A stretch of 64,000 nt of DNA from an uncultured Prevotellaceae bacterium (GTDB lineage: Bacteria > Bacteroidota > Bacteroidia > Bacteroidales > Bacteroidaceae): assembly GCA_900318775.1 (NCBI GenBank), contig ONLY01000003.1, positions 186,001-250,000 on the forward strand, in the 5' to 3' direction. The position numbers and the translations under genes are program-made. Numbering within the stretch: position 1 is the first letter of the stretch; the number at the start of each line of letters is the position of its first letter. Below are positions 9,649 through 18,990 of this stretch, in pieces. Below the pieces are notes generated by a model. It was not told the DNA's origin and did not search any database. It worked only from the letters and a program-made list of their open reading frames with translations.

Positions 9649-9713
9649 CGGTGTGAGTCACACCGGGGGTGCCGGTCTGACTCAGACCGAGGGTGTCGGT
9701 GTGACTCACACCG
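9649..9713. repeat. Three 24-bp tandem units, each a 17-bp palindrome
   Basis: Palindromes CGGTGTGAGTCACACCG (9649-9665), CGGTCTGACTCAGACCG (9673-9689) and CGGTGTGACTCACACCG (9697-9713) have centres exactly 24 bases apart. The second carries a compensatory change on both arms (GTG/CAC to CTG/CAG). The array lies between two convergent genes. Confidence 0.9.
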
Positions 9714-9768
9714 CCAGATGAGTACAAGAAGAACCTATTTTGAGGTATTGCTTGCAAGCATAAAAACG

Positions 9769-11118
9769 TTACTTCTTCTTCATCTTCACAATGGCGACAG
9801 GACGGAGAATGTCGGTGCTCTTAAAAGACCATCCAGACGAAACTTGACCAGCAGAAAACTGACCGACTCTCAACTTACCATCTGAATTAATAAACAAATA
9901 CTTGGCATCAGTATCCAGTTTAGATATTTTATTCTTATTCTGACGAACAAGTTCTATTTCTTCATCATTCATCAATCGCCAACCTTCTATACCGCTCACA
10001 GCACACTCAGGCATAGCGTTTTCAATAGCGCTCAAGGCAGTTGCTTCATTTACTCCATTTTCATAAATCGTTGCTTTTTGCTTTAAAGACAGCAACAGCA
10101 CCTCTGAAATACCTTCATTTTCGCTCACAGAGAGCACGTAACAGCCTTGATAAGTACTTCCTGCCTCTGGAATGTTATCTACCGATACGTAGTCCGTAGG
10201 AGTGGAAGGCGTATTCTTTTCAGCATTATCTCCCGATGGCTGGGTGCCCTGCTCGTTGAAATCAAACGAAATAGTCTTCTCCTCGTTCCATTTTGCACCT
10301 GTTATCGTACCCGTCAGGGTCACTCCGATAGCCTCAGTGTATTTGCCCTCGATATTGATGACATCGCCTGCCACAAATGGTTCTGAAGTGTTGTAAGTGT
10401 AGCTTGTAGTGCCTGTAGGCTTGATGATGTTGACCGTAATGGTGGCAGAATTGGCAGAAGGGGGCAACAGATAGTGTGAGCCAGAGAAACTCCATGTGCG
10501 CCCGTCTTCCTGCTTCGTCAAGGCAATCGTTTCTGTGCCTAATTCATCCTTGTAGGAAACTCCCTCTAAGTTCTTCCACAATGGCGACAAAGTGACAGAT
10601 ACCGCTGTAGCAGCAGAAGGTATGCTCTGCAAAACTACACTCTGCAAGCGCATCACCTTTCTTTCCATCGAGAGGGTCAGCACATTGGTTCCTCCGTCCA
10701 CCAGCACCACATGGCTCTTGGCCGCCATCAAGTCAGCATGGCTCTTTCCTTCGCGCAGCGTGATGCTCATAGCAGAAGTAGCGTTCGCTTCCGAGGGCAA
10801 GATGTAATTTTCGGATGTGGCACCACCGATGGCATACACATCATAGCTTCCCTCGGTCAAGGAGATGTTCAAGGTTTGGGTTTCATCAGCAATGGTTTGC
10901 AGCGAAACACATTTTTCACCATTGAACACATACACGTTGACCGGATAACTGACAGTTACCTCATCAGCAGTTGTTGATGTTCGTGTACGTACCTGAAGCA
11001 ACGAATTGGCTTCCTTCTGAATAATTGCTGCTGTGTCTTGTGTTAGTTCTGATTGCTCACATGAGAGCATAGTACATGATGCTATTAGCAGTAATAGCTT
11101 TCCATTTACTCTATTCAT
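9769..11118 (-). CDS. Fimbrial-anchor-like (Mfa2/FimB-type) lipoprotein
   Basis: A 449-residue lipoprotein with signal sequence and lipobox TMLSCEQ. The middle region has long beta-rich stretches (YPVNVYVFNGEKCVSL, LTEGSYDVYAIGG, RKVMRLQSVVLQSIP) like the fimbrillin-A-associated anchor and fimbrillin-like families that build Bacteroidota surface fimbriae. The last 100 residues (GIEGWRLMNDEEIELVRQN through ILRPVAIVKMKKK) resemble a small DUF1566-type domain, which is unusual behind a fimbrillin-like region. No other fimbrial genes are adjacent, so it may be a stand-alone surface lipoprotein. Family placement is by overall pattern. Confidence 0.6.
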   Translation of the reverse strand: MNRVNGKLLLLIASCTMLSCEQSELTQDTAAIIQKEANSLLQVRTRTSTTADEVTVSYPVNVYVFNGEKCVSLQTIADETQTLNISLTEGSYDVYAIGGATSENYILPSEANATSAMSITLREGKSHADLMAAKSHVVLVDGGTNVLTLSMERKVMRLQSVVLQSIPSAATAVSVTLSPLWKNLEGVSYKDELGTETIALTKQEDGRTWSFSGSHYLLPPSANSATITVNIIKPTGTTSYTYNTSEPFVAGDVINIEGKYTEAIGVTLTGTITGAKWNEEKTISFDFNEQGTQPSGDNAEKNTPSTPTDYVSVDNIPEAGSTYQGCYVLSVSENEGISEVLLLSLKQKATIYENGVNEATALSAIENAMPECAVSGIEGWRLMNDEEIELVRQNKNKISKLDTDAKYLFINSDGKLRVGQFSAGQVSSGWSFKSTDILRPVAIVKMKKK

Positions 11119-11247
11119 TATCCTTTATAATTTAGTACAGATCGTTATTGGGGAACAAAATTAAAACGAAGAAAGGAATAAAAAAAAACCTTCCAACCTT
11201 TTTTGAAGAAAAAAGAAAAAAAAGAACAACATAAAACAATTATTAAG

Positions 11248-11255
11248 TATCTTTG
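11248..11255 (+). promoter_or_regulatory. -7 box of the recX promoter
   Basis: TATCTTTG fits TAnnTTTG; no good -33 TTTG is seen. Transcription would begin near 11262, which rules out the upstream TTG at 11253 as the recX start. Confidence 0.45.
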
Positions 11256-11279
11256 CCTAAAAATAAAGGGATGCCCTAT

Positions 11280-11771
11280 ATGGAAAAAAGGAAACATATC
11301 TACACAGAACAAGAGGCATACTTAAGGCTTTCCACCTTATGCGCTATGGGTGAACAGTGTGAGGAGGATGTAAGGCGCAAGATGAAACGCTGGGAAATAG
11401 CTGACAGTGTGGCTGAAAAAATCGTTGAACGGCTGGTGAAGGAGCGGTTCATTGATGAAGCACGTTATGCCAAAGCTTTTGTGAGAGACAAGTTTCGCTA
11501 CAACCATTGGGGCAGAGTGCGGATTGAGCAAGAGCTGAGAATGCGGCACATAGCCCCAAAGCATATAGAGATGGGACTGGAAGAACTGAAGGAAGAAGAT
11601 TGTCTTGACACACTCAAGGAAATCATCCAAAAGAAGCGCCCCATCGTGAAAGGAAAGAGTGAATATGAAATAAAAGGCAAGCTGATTCGCTTCGCCCTGG
11701 GACGAGGATTTGTGATGGAGGACATTCTTAAAGTGGTTGGAGATCTGGACGATTCCGCCCCTACTTACTAA
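11280..11771 (+). CDS. recX: Regulatory protein RecX
   Basis: RecX binds RecA filaments and limits recombination and the SOS response. This 163-residue protein has the three-helix-repeat pattern of the family, with KMKRWEIADSVAEKIVERL, FIDEARYAKAFVRDK and the conserved WGRVRIEQELRMRHI. Two ATG codons are possible (11271 and 11280). I prefer 11280 because an AGGG stretch lies 9 bases before it, while it directly abuts the first ATG. comF follows 28 bases downstream on the same strand, suggesting co-transcription. Confidence 0.88.
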   Translation: MEKRKHIYTEQEAYLRLSTLCAMGEQCEEDVRRKMKRWEIADSVAEKIVERLVKERFIDEARYAKAFVRDKFRYNHWGRVRIEQELRMRHIAPKHIEMGLEELKEEDCLDTLKEIIQKKRPIVKGKSEYEIKGKLIRFALGRGFVMEDILKVVGDLDDSAPTY

Positions 11772-11799
11772 CAACAACTGTTACTTTACTTTAACAATC

Positions 11800-12540
11800 T
11801 TGCCTATTTTCCGTGAATCATTAGATATTGTGTTTCCACGCACATGCATGATGTGTGGAAACAGGTTGGCGGCACACGAACACTTTCTGTGCACCTCATG
11901 CGTTGTTCATCTGCCACTCACCCAATCTCATACTGTTGAGCACAATCTTATCGAAAAGAAGTTCTGGACACGTTTTCCCGTGAAGAGAGCTGTGTCAATG
12001 TTCCATCACGACGGAGAAAGCACACGCAGACTGCTCTACCAAATCAAGTATCACGCCCATCCTAAACTGGCTGTCTATCTCAGTTCCCTCTATGCCAAGG
12101 AACTGAAGGATTATGGATTCTTCGATGATGTTGATGTAATTGTTCCGCTGCCACTTCACTGGAGGCGGCAAATGAAACGAGGATATAATCAAAGCCATTA
12201 TATAGCACGCGGCATTCAGCAAGTCACCCATATTCCGGTGATGAAGAATGTAGTGAAGCGAATCAGGAATAATTCTTCACAAACTCGACTGAATGCTCGG
12301 CAACGCATAGAGAATGTGGAAGGCATCTTTCAGCTGAAGCATCCAGAACTCATAGCAGGAAAACATGTGCTGCTGGTAGATGATGTGACGACTACAGGAG
12401 CCACACTTTCTTCATGCGCAAAAGAATTGGCTAAGGCACAAGGTGTGAATATCTCTGTGCTCACGCTGGCTGTTGCTTCAAATAGCGCATTACCTTTTGT
12501 CCAAAACATGTATCCTCAACCTCTAAGCATGCCTCTTTAA
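11800..12540 (+). CDS. comF: ComF-family phosphoribosyltransferase-like protein
   Basis: A 246-residue ComF/GntX protein. An N-terminal zinc-finger-like motif, CMMCG...CTSC, is followed by the amidophosphoribosyltransferase-like domain with VPLPLHWRRQMKRGYNQ and the PRPP-loop motif LLVDDVTTTGAT. In naturally competent bacteria ComF acts in DNA uptake; its biochemical role is unknown. No ATG fits the expected N-terminus, so I place the start at TTG 11800, which gives MPIFRESLDIVFPRTCMMCG; an in-frame TTG at 11737 would overlap recX. The 3' end overlaps ribD on the other strand by 80 bases. Confidence 0.85.
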   Translation: MPIFRESLDIVFPRTCMMCGNRLAAHEHFLCTSCVVHLPLTQSHTVEHNLIEKKFWTRFPVKRAVSMFHHDGESTRRLLYQIKYHAHPKLAVYLSSLYAKELKDYGFFDDVDVIVPLPLHWRRQMKRGYNQSHYIARGIQQVTHIPVMKNVVKRIRNNSSQTRLNARQRIENVEGIFQLKHPELIAGKHVLLVDDVTTTGATLSSCAKELAKAQGVNISVLTLAVASNSALPFVQNMYPQPLSMPL

Positions 12541-13423
12541 GCCTGGGAGCTTTCACTTGTCCATGAATGTCTATAGCCCCTTTCTCCACATAACACTCAT
12601 CCCATACGCCGCTGTCAATAAATGACTGAAGCAGTTGTGCGCCTCCTTCAACCAAAAGCGTCTGGATGCCGTCTTCATACAGTTGATTAAGTATGTTATC
12701 AACACTCGTTGATTGTATCAGCTGGAAACCTTCAGGCAATGCTAATGACTGTGATGAGGCAACATATCTCTTCGGTGAATTGCCAACCCACTCACGAGTG
12801 GTCAAACTGGGCTTATCTATTTCAAATGTTTTTCTGCCTACCAAAATAGCCTGGTGTTCTGCCCTGCGCTTATGACAAAGCATCTGTGTATAAGTGTTGG
12901 AAATCTTTCCATCTATATATCCATCAGCAGACTCAGCCCACTTCAAGGTGATGTAAGGACGCTTCTTGCCATGATAAGTCATGAAGCGCTTGTTTAATGA
13001 TATGCACTCACTTTTCAACACCCCAACGACAACTTCTATTCCAGCATCTCTTAACTTCTGAATACCACGTCCTTGAACCTTAGCAAACGGATCTTGACAA
13101 CCTATCACACAACGCTTAAAACCTTTACTTATCAACAGGTCTGCACAAGGAGGTGTCTTTCCATAATGCGAACAAGGTTCCAAACTAACGTAAATAGTAC
13201 TTTCTTTCAACAGATGCTCATCTTCTTTCTTCACAGATGCACAAGCATTTACCTCAGCATGCCCCTCACCACACCGAATATGATAGCCTTCACCTATGAT
13301 TTTACCGTCATGAACAATCACAGCACCTACCATAGGATTCGGTTGTGCATTCTTTTCGCCATTCCTAGCCAACTGAATGCACCTACGCATATACTTTTCA
13401 TCAGTTGTCAACACACTATTCAT
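12461..13423 (-). CDS. ribD: Riboflavin biosynthesis bifunctional deaminase/reductase RibD
   Basis: RibD carries out the second and third steps of riboflavin synthesis: deamination of the pyrimidine from GTP, then NADPH-dependent reduction of its ribose. The 320-residue protein has the deaminase zinc site HAE (His55, Glu57) with PCSHYGKTPPC (Cys84, Cys93) at the N-terminus. The reductase domain starts near RPYITLKWAESADGYI (about 156) and includes the LLVEGGAQLLQSF motif. It is somewhat shorter than the 360-residue E. coli protein. No other rib genes are present here. Its last 80 bases overlap comF tail to tail. Confidence 0.93.
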   Translation of the reverse strand: MNSVLTTDEKYMRRCIQLARNGEKNAQPNPMVGAVIVHDGKIIGEGYHIRCGEGHAEVNACASVKKEDEHLLKESTIYVSLEPCSHYGKTPPCADLLISKGFKRCVIGCQDPFAKVQGRGIQKLRDAGIEVVVGVLKSECISLNKRFMTYHGKKRPYITLKWAESADGYIDGKISNTYTQMLCHKRRAEHQAILVGRKTFEIDKPSLTTREWVGNSPKRYVASSQSLALPEGFQLIQSTSVDNILNQLYEDGIQTLLVEGGAQLLQSFIDSGVWDECYVEKGAIDIHGQVKAPRLKEACLEVEDTCFGQKVMRYLKQQPA

Positions 13424-13554
13424 AACTTATCAACTCTTATAAACATGGGCAAAATTACACATTTAGTTTTGAAAATAAAAGAAACCAAATCAATTTAAGT
13501 ATCAAACTATTGCAATACAAAACAGAATCACTAAATTTGCAATCATAAACAGGA

Positions 13555-13599
13555 TTATCAACAGGGTTATTACAACCTTTATTCACAATATTATCAACA
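13555..13599. promoter_or_regulatory. Cluster of three DnaA-box-like 9-mers
   Basis: TTATCAACA (13555-13563), TTATTCACA (13579-13587) and TTATCAACA (13591-13599) each differ from TTATCCACA by one base and share one orientation. A further inverted match, TGTCAATAA, lies at 13902-13910, and AT-rich sequence follows. This could be part of a replication origin or a DnaA-regulated promoter; no dnaA gene is nearby. Confidence 0.35.
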
Positions 13600-13604
13600 A
13601 CAAA

Positions 13605-13796
13605 ATGAGTGACGGTAATTTCAATAGACAGCTGCTCCCAAAGACAGAACTCTCATCTGGCATCCGTGCAGGCAAAGCACAAATGCGAGTAAAGGCTGAA
13701 CACGCTTTTGAAGAAGTGGTCAACAGTTTCATTTTGAATGATAAAGAATTGAAAAAAGCTATGAAAGAACGTTTCATGGAACTGCTGAGACAGTGA
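13605..13796 (+). CDS. Small conserved Bacteroidota protein, function unknown
   Basis: A 63-residue protein with no signal peptide or membrane segment. It is charged, and its second half is probably helical (RVKAEHAFEEVVNSF and KAMKERFMELLRQ). The N-terminal phrase NFNRQLLPKTELSSGIRAGKAQMR resembles small hypothetical proteins I recall from Bacteroidales. No function is known to me. It stands alone, 5 bases after the DnaA-box-like cluster. Confidence 0.65.
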   Translation: MSDGNFNRQLLPKTELSSGIRAGKAQMRVKAEHAFEEVVNSFILNDKELKKAMKERFMELLRQ

Positions 13797-14475
13797 TCTA
13801 TCAAGCAATAATCACTATAGTTAAAAGAAGTCTGATCACTTAGTATCAATGAGAAGAAAGACTATAGAATTCTAGCCATATTCTCACGTTGTTCACAACT
13901 CTGTCAATAACTATTTCATAACTTACTAACAACTTTTAATAACTTTTCTTGCTTTTCTACATCATCTTTATACCATCCGCTTTCATCGAAGAACAAAGAA
14001 AAGTTATTATTTTTTTTCAATTATTTTTCAATACCAAAACACGTATTTCTCAACAATCTAAATAACTGAAAAACAACACACTTAAAATACTTTTCAACAG
14101 AATCAACAGCATATTAACATCATCATATAACTAGTTCTTAAATAAAAGAAACAATAATATATATTGATGATGTGTGAGAGATGAGTGGTGAAAAAATTGG
14201 TGGTAAAAGAAAAAGATTGTAAATTTGTGGCGACAAAGTAAATGCTCACCTCTAATTAAAGATGAACAGCAATGTCAACCACAGGATGGATGCGGTGAAT
14301 AAGGTGAGCGTGAAACGACCAGGGAGGAGAAGTTGTACATAGTCTTCTTTATCTCTACGTCCCTATTTCTTCTTCATCATAGATGCTTTCACTTAAGATT
14401 CTTACTATGAATTAGTGAAATAGCATGCCCATGTTTTTCAGGGAATATTTGATTCAACAATTTTATTTGCAAGAT
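13797..14475. other. AT-rich intergenic region, no gene seen
   Basis: About 680 bases with no credible ORF. It is rich in A/T runs and in CAACA-type words (TTTTCAACA near 14093, TCTCAACA near 14048). Stops occur in all frames. No RNA gene is recognised in this part. Confidence 0.5.
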
Positions 14476-14501
14476 TTGTTGTTTTGTATGTAAAAGTTTT
14501 G

Positions 14502-14509
14502 TACTTTTG
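14502..14509 (+). promoter_or_regulatory. -7 box of the leader RNA
   Basis: TACTTTTG fits TAnnTTTG. TTTG copies lie 15 and 23 bases upstream, neither at the ideal 19-21. Confidence 0.4.
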
Positions 14510-14854
14510 CAACAGAAGAAATAATTTAACCAAAGTCAAATCTTCAAACCAATTGCCAATGAAATAAACAGAAAAACGCTAACCTACCTGTCAGATGAGG
14601 CTAGCCTCACGAGGTCACAGAGTATTAATAAACAAATTTATTAACTTACAGAATAGCGTTTCTGTTCGTACTTATAACATAGATTGAGCTTTTGCTCTTG
14701 TTCTTTAATCTCGAAACCGCCAAAACTTCGAAACGGAAAGAATAAGTTGTCGGAAGTTCACGCTCAATGGGCGTGGGCTATTCGTGCTTGTTTCCGTAAT
14801 GGTTACTTGGCGGTACCAGAGATTTGATAAGCATCGAACGGTTCCGCCTTTTTT
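14510..14854 (+). ncRNA. Structured leader or small RNA with competing terminator
   Basis: This 345-base untranslated stretch is rich in inverted repeats. The 5' half has ACAGAAAAACGCTA (14568-14581) paired with TAGCGTTTCTGT (14654-14665), enclosing the palindrome GAGGCTAGCCTC (14597-14608). The 3' half is nested: ACCGCCAA (14716-14723) with TTGGCGGT (14807-14814), inside it ACGGAAA (14733-14739) with TTTCCGT (14791-14797), and inside that CACGC (14759-14763) with GCGTG (14771-14775). A terminator hairpin shares bases 14809-14814 with the outer stem, so the two exclude each other. The following lipoprotein ATG is 6 bases after the T-run. It could be a regulated leader or an independent small RNA. 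I vaguely recall similar sequences in other Bacteroidota but cannot name a family. Confidence 0.55.
14809..14854 (+). terminator. Intrinsic terminator within the lipoprotein leader
   Basis: GGCGGTACC (14809-14817) pairs with GGTTCCGCC (14840-14848) with one mismatch, followed by six T. It overlaps the 3' strand of the long-range stem at 14807-14814. Confidence 0.75.
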
Positions 14855-14860
14855 ATACCA

Positions 14861-15400
14861 ATGAAAAAAATATTATTTTCGTGCTTAATAAGTACTATTT
14901 GTTTAATCCTTCTTTCGTGTACAAACACCAATACGTCATACACTGTTACAGAAGAACCAAATTTATTTGAAGAATGGTTTGAAAAGTATCAAGAAGATAA
15001 CCCTACTTGGACACGTAGTATAGAGGGACATAACAAACTCAAAGAAGCATTTAGTAACGAAGTAAAATCTAATATTGATTTCGCAAAGTCCTTGTGCTCT
15101 GGAGAAATTTTCATATCCGAATGCATTTCGTCTTATGAAAGAAAAGATGGTGAATATGGCGGCATTTGGGCATATGTTTATAAAAAAGAAATAAAATTGA
15201 AGAATCCTTTATATAATGGTCAAAAAACCGTAGAGGTAGCATATGAGATAATTTCTATGATACCCTCGACCAAATCTCACGATAATCCTTTTATTGATAA
15301 TGCTAACTATTCGGATACTTTCAAACCATACCATTCTATGGATTATGATGGGACATTGAATTTAGGTAGCTTTATCATAACTCGTAAAGATAATGAATAG
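14861..15400 (+). CDS. Lipoprotein of unknown function
   Basis: A 179-residue protein with an AT-rich coding sequence unlike the flanking housekeeping genes. Residues 1-20 form a lipoprotein signal ending in LILLSC, so it should be anchored to a membrane on the outside. The rest is charged and soluble, and no domain is recognised. It starts 6 bases after the leader RNA terminator and overlaps the next gene by 8 bases (ATGAATAG), so the two form an operon. Base composition and isolation suggest recent acquisition. Confidence 0.75.
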   Translation: MKKILFSCLISTICLILLSCTNTNTSYTVTEEPNLFEEWFEKYQEDNPTWTRSIEGHNKLKEAFSNEVKSNIDFAKSLCSGEIFISECISSYERKDGEYGGIWAYVYKKEIKLKNPLYNGQKTVEVAYEIISMIPSTKSHDNPFIDNANYSDTFKPYHSMDYDGTLNLGSFIITRKDNE

Positions 15401-15812
15401 TAAGAAGATGGGAAACAAAAGATGGTTAGCATATGCTAATACAGACAAATGTAACCACATAAAGGCTTTGAAAACCTTAGGCTATATTAGTTGGAGTAAT
15501 GATAGTCGAATATTTGAGGTTGGCGATGTTGTTTTTCTGTATATAAGACAATATAGGAGAGTTATTTATAAAACTCGTGTTGAAAGAATAAACATTTTAA
15601 GAGAGGACACTGATTTTTGGAAAGAACAATTTCAACAGGAAGTAAAAAATCAATTAACAAGTCGATTGAGACTTGAAAAAATCTATAAAGGGGAAGAATT
15701 GAATGAAGAGAAACTATCCAATTATGGATATGATGGAAAGAGTATCCAACGCCCATCATCTAAAAATGAAAGACTCTTGTCATATATTGAACAAGTCTTT
15801 GATAGAGTTTGA
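15393..15812 (+). CDS. EVE/PUA-like domain protein
   Basis: A 139-residue protein made of one domain that I read as EVE-like: RWLAYANTDKCNHIKALKTL, then the SWSN and FEVGDVVFLYIRQYRRVIYK strand pattern, and a C-terminal region ending SKNERLLSYIEQVF. EVE domains read modified bases (such as 5-methyl- or hydroxymethylcytosine) and are usually fused to restriction nucleases or found in defence clusters. Here no nuclease domain is present. ATG 15393 overlaps the upstream stop; ATG 15408 (MGNKRW) is an alternative start. Strong A/T bias matches its partner. Pairing with a lipoprotein is unexpected, and the function is unknown. Confidence 0.6.
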   Translation: MNSKKMGNKRWLAYANTDKCNHIKALKTLGYISWSNDSRIFEVGDVVFLYIRQYRRVIYKTRVERINILREDTDFWKEQFQQEVKNQLTSRLRLEKIYKGEELNEEKLSNYGYDGKSIQRPSSKNERLLSYIEQVFDRV

Positions 15813-15848
15813 ATGATATCTTGGGACTATTTAAATAGGATAATAAGT

Positions 15849-15882
15849 AAAAGTGCAGCAGACAAAAACTGCTGCACTTTTG
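15849..15882 (+). terminator. Terminator after the EVE-like gene
   Basis: A 13-bp perfect stem, AAAAGTGCAGCAG / CTGCTGCACTTTT, with a 7-base loop. Confidence 0.75.
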
Positions 15883-15986
15883 CCAAATGCCAAATAAGTG
15901 TGAATGGGTGGTTTATATATTTTATAGTTCCTCTCCATTTACTTCTATCCCTATTAGAAATATAGAAATGCATTTTTGAAACTATA

Positions 15987-16027
15987 AAAAAGGAAAGGCG
16001 AACCGTGGGTGGTCTGCCTCCCTTTTT
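15987..16027 (+). terminator. Second terminator-like hairpin
   Basis: AAAAAGGAAAGGC pairs with GCCTCCCTTTTT with small mismatches around a loop containing CCGTGGGTGG. It lies in a gap with no gene, so it may be the end of an unrecognised transcript. Confidence 0.4.
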
Positions 16028-16491
16028 CTGCTACCCATCAACAATTGTTTGAAAAGAAATTGTATTGAAAGATGTGAAAAAGTGTTCGCTAATTTTTGAA
16101 TATGTTTAATTTGAGGTATCTCTGCAAGCAATAGCATAGCGGCACTTATGATTATTGTTTTTGAAAAGGAATATCTGCGTGACTGGTATGAGAGTTAAAA
16201 GCTGCGCAGTATCCGCAAGATTGCTCGGTTCGCTTCTTTGTTTTGTATGTCATTCTTCCACATATTTTAGGCAGGGCATAACGAGGTCACTTTTAGAGGT
16301 AAAAGAGCACGCTCTGTGCCGCAATCTCTTATGTCAAACTCACATTGAGAGTGTAGCACATTAAGTGTAGTCAATGAGGGAATGAAATGATGATGACTGG
16401 AAGAATCATTGATGGATGAGTGGGTATAACAATTATATGCGACTGGAATAAACGAAATTTTTTGAAACTTTGAAAATATTTTGGATGTGTA

Positions 16492-16583
16492 AGTCATGGT
16501 ATAATGAATACGGCACTCATCATATAATGAATACGTCAGTCATGATAAAATGGATGTGCCATACATGCAGTTGGGAAAACGGG
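16492..16583. repeat. 23-bp tandem array, three clear units and one weak
   Basis: Units begin at 16492 (AGTCATGGTATAATGAATAC...), 16515 (ACTCATCATATAATGAATAC...), 16538 (AGTCATGATAAAATGGATG...) and 16561 (ATACATGCAG..., weak). Spacing is exactly 23 bases. It lies about 200 bases upstream of groES. Confidence 0.85.
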
Positions 16584-16693
16584 TGACCTGACATGAAGGT
16601 TGCGAAACCATGAAGCATTCGGAGGACTACAAGACGGCTTCAACTTCATTTTGTCACCCATTATGCCACTTTGTCACCCTTGTCAGTCTTTTT

Positions 16694-16726
16694 CTTGCGT
16701 TGGCATCGTCTTTGTCAATAGATTTG
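16694..16726 (+). promoter_or_regulatory. Probable groESL promoter
   Basis: CTTG (16694-16697), 21 bases, TAGATTTG (16719-16726), 55 bases before groES. No CIRCE element is visible. The TTTGTCACCC pair just upstream could be a heat-shock operator, which is speculation. Confidence 0.4.
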
Positions 16727-16781
16727 GGTGGAATAAAAATTCTATACATTAATAAATAACAATTAAAAAACAAGAAAGACT

Positions 16782-17054
16782 ATGAACATTCAACCATTAG
16801 CAGACAGGGTGCTGGTACTCCCTAAACCTGCTGAAGAAAAAACAGTCGGTGGCATTATTATCCCTGATACAGCAAAGGAAAAGCCTCTGCAGGGTGAAGT
16901 TGTCGCTTGTGGTAACGGTACTAAGGATGAGGAAATGATTGTCAAGGTTGGCGATCAGGTTCTCTATGGCAAGTATTCAGGCACTGAACTCGAATATGAG
17001 GGTGTGAAGTATCTGATGATGCGCCAGAGTGATGTATTGGCAATTTTGAAATAA
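16782..17054 (+). CDS. groES: Co-chaperonin GroES
   Basis: A 90-residue protein that forms the heptameric lid of the GroEL folding chamber in the cytoplasm. The start [12 protein letters not shown] and the mobile-loop region [18 protein letters not shown] (about 18-35) are canonical, as is the end ILK. groEL follows after 150 bases, a wide gap for this operon, containing two inverted repeats. Confidence 0.98.
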   Translation: MNIQPLADRVLVLPKPAEEKTVGGIIIPDTAKEKPLQGEVVACGNGTKDEEMIVKVGDQVLYGKYSGTELEYEGVKYLMMRQSDVLAILK

Positions 17055-17151
17055 GGAGACCATCCCCTCATCCTCTTTGTGAGGGAGGTAGTGGTTACTT
17101 TGTTCAACTTTAAAAGATAATAATAAAAAACAAATCATAAGTAGAATACAT

Positions 17152-18836
<1,685 letters not shown>

Positions 18837-18887
18837 TCAACTTATGCACTTCGCTTGGTGAAGACTACCATACGAGGATATACAATA

Positions 18888-18926
18888 AAGAAAGGCTCCA
18901 GTACCAAACGTGCTGGAGCCTTTCTT
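18888..18926 (+). terminator. Intrinsic terminator after groEL
   Basis: A 14-bp perfect stem, AAGAAAGGCTCCAG / CTGGAGCCTTTCTT, with an 11-base loop. It is symmetric enough to serve the convergent gene too. Confidence 0.85.
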
Positions 18927-18990
18927 ATTGTTTTTTCTTTTAAATATCTTTTTGTGTGTTATTAAAAATGCTTCAACGATGTGTTGCTTC

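Larger units (their letters stand above)
16030..16781. other. Gene-poor gap upstream of groES
   Basis: No convincing gene; a 69-codon ORF at 16155-16364 looks spurious. The gap contains the 23-bp tandem array (16492-16583), two copies of TTTGTCACCC 20 bases apart (near 16650 and 16670), and the probable groESL promoter. Confidence 0.55.

Noticed and set aside
11253-11279. TTG at 11253 as recX start
   Set aside because: It lies inside the -7 promoter box, so it would not be in the transcript.
16155-16364. 69-codon ORF in the groES upstream gap
   Set aside because: Composition is not protein-like, there is no recognisable motif and no promoter; judged chance.
16500-16781. CIRCE heat-shock operator before groES
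   Set aside because: No TTAGCACTC-N9-GAGTGCTAA or close variant was found.
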